Positions 63,549 through 64,000 of a stretch of DNA of 64,000 nucleotides are shown one piece after another (the first letter of the stretch is position 1; every line of letters begins with the position of its first letter). Origin of the DNA: Nereida sp965655635 (GTDB lineage Bacteria; Pseudomonadota; Alphaproteobacteria; Rhodobacterales; Rhodobacteraceae); NCBI RefSeq assembly GCF_965655635.1, contig NZ_CBFHHE010000004.1:51376-115375 (forward strand). The letters run 5' to 3'. The translations under genes and the position numbers were made by a program. The notes under the pieces are model-generated. The model saw only the letters and a program-made list of their open reading frames with translations, was not told the DNA's origin and did no database searches.

Positions 63549-64000
63549 TGCGTAATTTCCCGTTGGCTCGCTGTGGTGTTAGTTGTGGGCGGGGCGTTCA
63601 TGATAATTTCGAAGCGCTCCAACCCACTGGGCTGCGCGCCGCCGGCTCGGTCTTGGGCGCAGATGTAAAGGGTGGGGTCTTGGGGCAGATTGCTTGACCG
63701 GATGGGTCCAAACTCTGTTTTTGGGTCATCTCCAAAAAAGACGGTGTGATGGCTGAGGTCAGGTCCGGTTGGTTGGGCCGCAAATGTGTGGACATGTGCG
63801 GATAGGCTGCGTGTTTGGACGTGCTCATTGGGGACGGCTGTGCGGCTGGATTTGCCCAACAACCCGTCTTGCAGCGCTTTTGGGTCCCCGTTGAACAAAA
63901 CGCGGGCAGCGTCGTAGTGTGTGCCGTCGTCCGTGGTTAGTCCGCAGATACTGCCGTTTTGGACGTTTATCTGTTTGATATGTGTATTGAGTTTAAATGT
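63158..64000 (-). CDS. crtD: Methoxyneurosporene dehydrogenase, C-terminal part (runs off the window)
   Basis: CrtD is the CrtI-like desaturase acting on C-3,4 of hydroxylated carotenoids. The last 280 residues are present and the frame stays open to the window edge. LTTDDGTHYDAARVLFNGDP and the C-terminal GGGTHPGAGIPMA identify it. The usual end is near AAEAILTD; here a Ser/Thr/Ala-rich tail of about 38 residues follows, overlapping the conserved start of crtC in another frame. Confidence 0.85.
   Translation of the reverse strand, partial: TFKLNTHIKQINVQNGSICGLTTDDGTHYDAARVLFNGDPKALQDGLLGKSSRTAVPNEHVQTRSLSAHVHTFAAQPTGPDLSHHTVFFGDDPKTEFGPIRSSNLPQDPTLYICAQDRAGGAQPSGLERFEIIMNAPPTTNTTASQREITQCQTLVFNTLARFGLTFTPKPTPQSLTPPATFNRLFPASHGSLYGQSPHGLMASFARPTARSPLNGLYLVGGGTHPGAGIPMATLSAQHAAEAILTDLASTSTSRPTAMHGGTSTGSATAAPAPSASSAS

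Noticed and set aside
1..64000. CRISPR arrays, tRNA or rRNA genes, insertion sequences
   Set aside because: I saw no direct-repeat arrays, no cloverleaf-like stretch that I could support and no transposase gene.

Overview
The window comes from an aerobic anoxygenic phototroph of the Rhodobacteraceae (Roseobacter group), most likely on an extrachromosomal replicon. It holds about two thirds of a photosynthesis gene cluster (PGC) with Rhodobacter-type order. That cluster is interrupted between cycA and bchO by a complete plasmid-type maintenance module: a DnaA-like initiator, a non-coding origin candidate, parA, parB and six parS-like palindromes. Two of the palindromes lie inside bchO and one inside bchD. 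Photosynthesis plasmids with DnaA-like replicons are known from roseobacters such as Roseobacter litoralis and Sulfitobacter guttiformis. The exact species cannot be named from the sequence alone.

Layout. (1) 1-8631: thiosulfate oxidation. soxYZBCD and soxV are on the minus strand; soxS, soxR and a soxT-like transporter are divergent. No soxX or soxA is present where they would be expected. (2) 8.9-16.7 kb: a degenerate metallo-beta-lactamase-fold protein with a dienelactone-hydrolase-like protein, a cytochrome bd (CIO-type) quinol oxidase, a pirin, and a periplasmic rhodanese followed by a second YeeE/YedE transporter and a 60-residue protein. (3) 16.9-28.9 kb: a GcvT-type flavoprotein, a sulfatase, a LacI-type regulator and a polyol operon (smoEFGK, smoS, mtlK). 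Two near-identical palindromic operators flank the regulator gene. (4) 29.0-35.2 kb, minus strand: idi, bchP, a PucC-family gene, bchG, ppsR, ppaA. (5) 35.5-51.1 kb, plus strand: bchFNBHLM, lhaA, puhABC, a small unknown gene, acsF, puhE, hemA, cycA. (6) 51.2-54.9 kb: the replication and partition module. (7) 54.9-59.1 kb, minus strand: bchO, bchD, bchI, crtA. (8) 59.2-62.3 kb, plus strand: crtI, crtB, tspO (crtK). (9) 62.3-64.0 kb, minus strand: crtC and the 3' part of crtD. The pufBALM, bchCXYZ and crtEF genes are not in the window and probably lie beyond the right edge.

How the parts fit. HemA makes 5-aminolevulinate. BchI/D/H insert magnesium, BchM methylates, AcsF closes ring E using oxygen, BchN/B/L reduces ring D, BchF hydrates the vinyl group, and BchG and BchP attach and reduce the tail supplied through Idi. 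CrtB, I, C, D and A make spheroidene/spheroidenone-type carotenoids. PuhA is the reaction-centre H subunit; PuhB, PuhC, PuhE and LhaA assist assembly; cytochrome c2 re-reduces the reaction centre. PpsR with its antirepressor PpaA is the likely light/oxygen switch. Matches to its TGT-N12-ACA site are present upstream of bchG, between ppaA and bchF (two), and between crtA and crtI (two). The Sox genes could feed electrons from thiosulfate, and the bd oxidase could drain the quinone pool, which would suit a mixotrophic light-using lifestyle.
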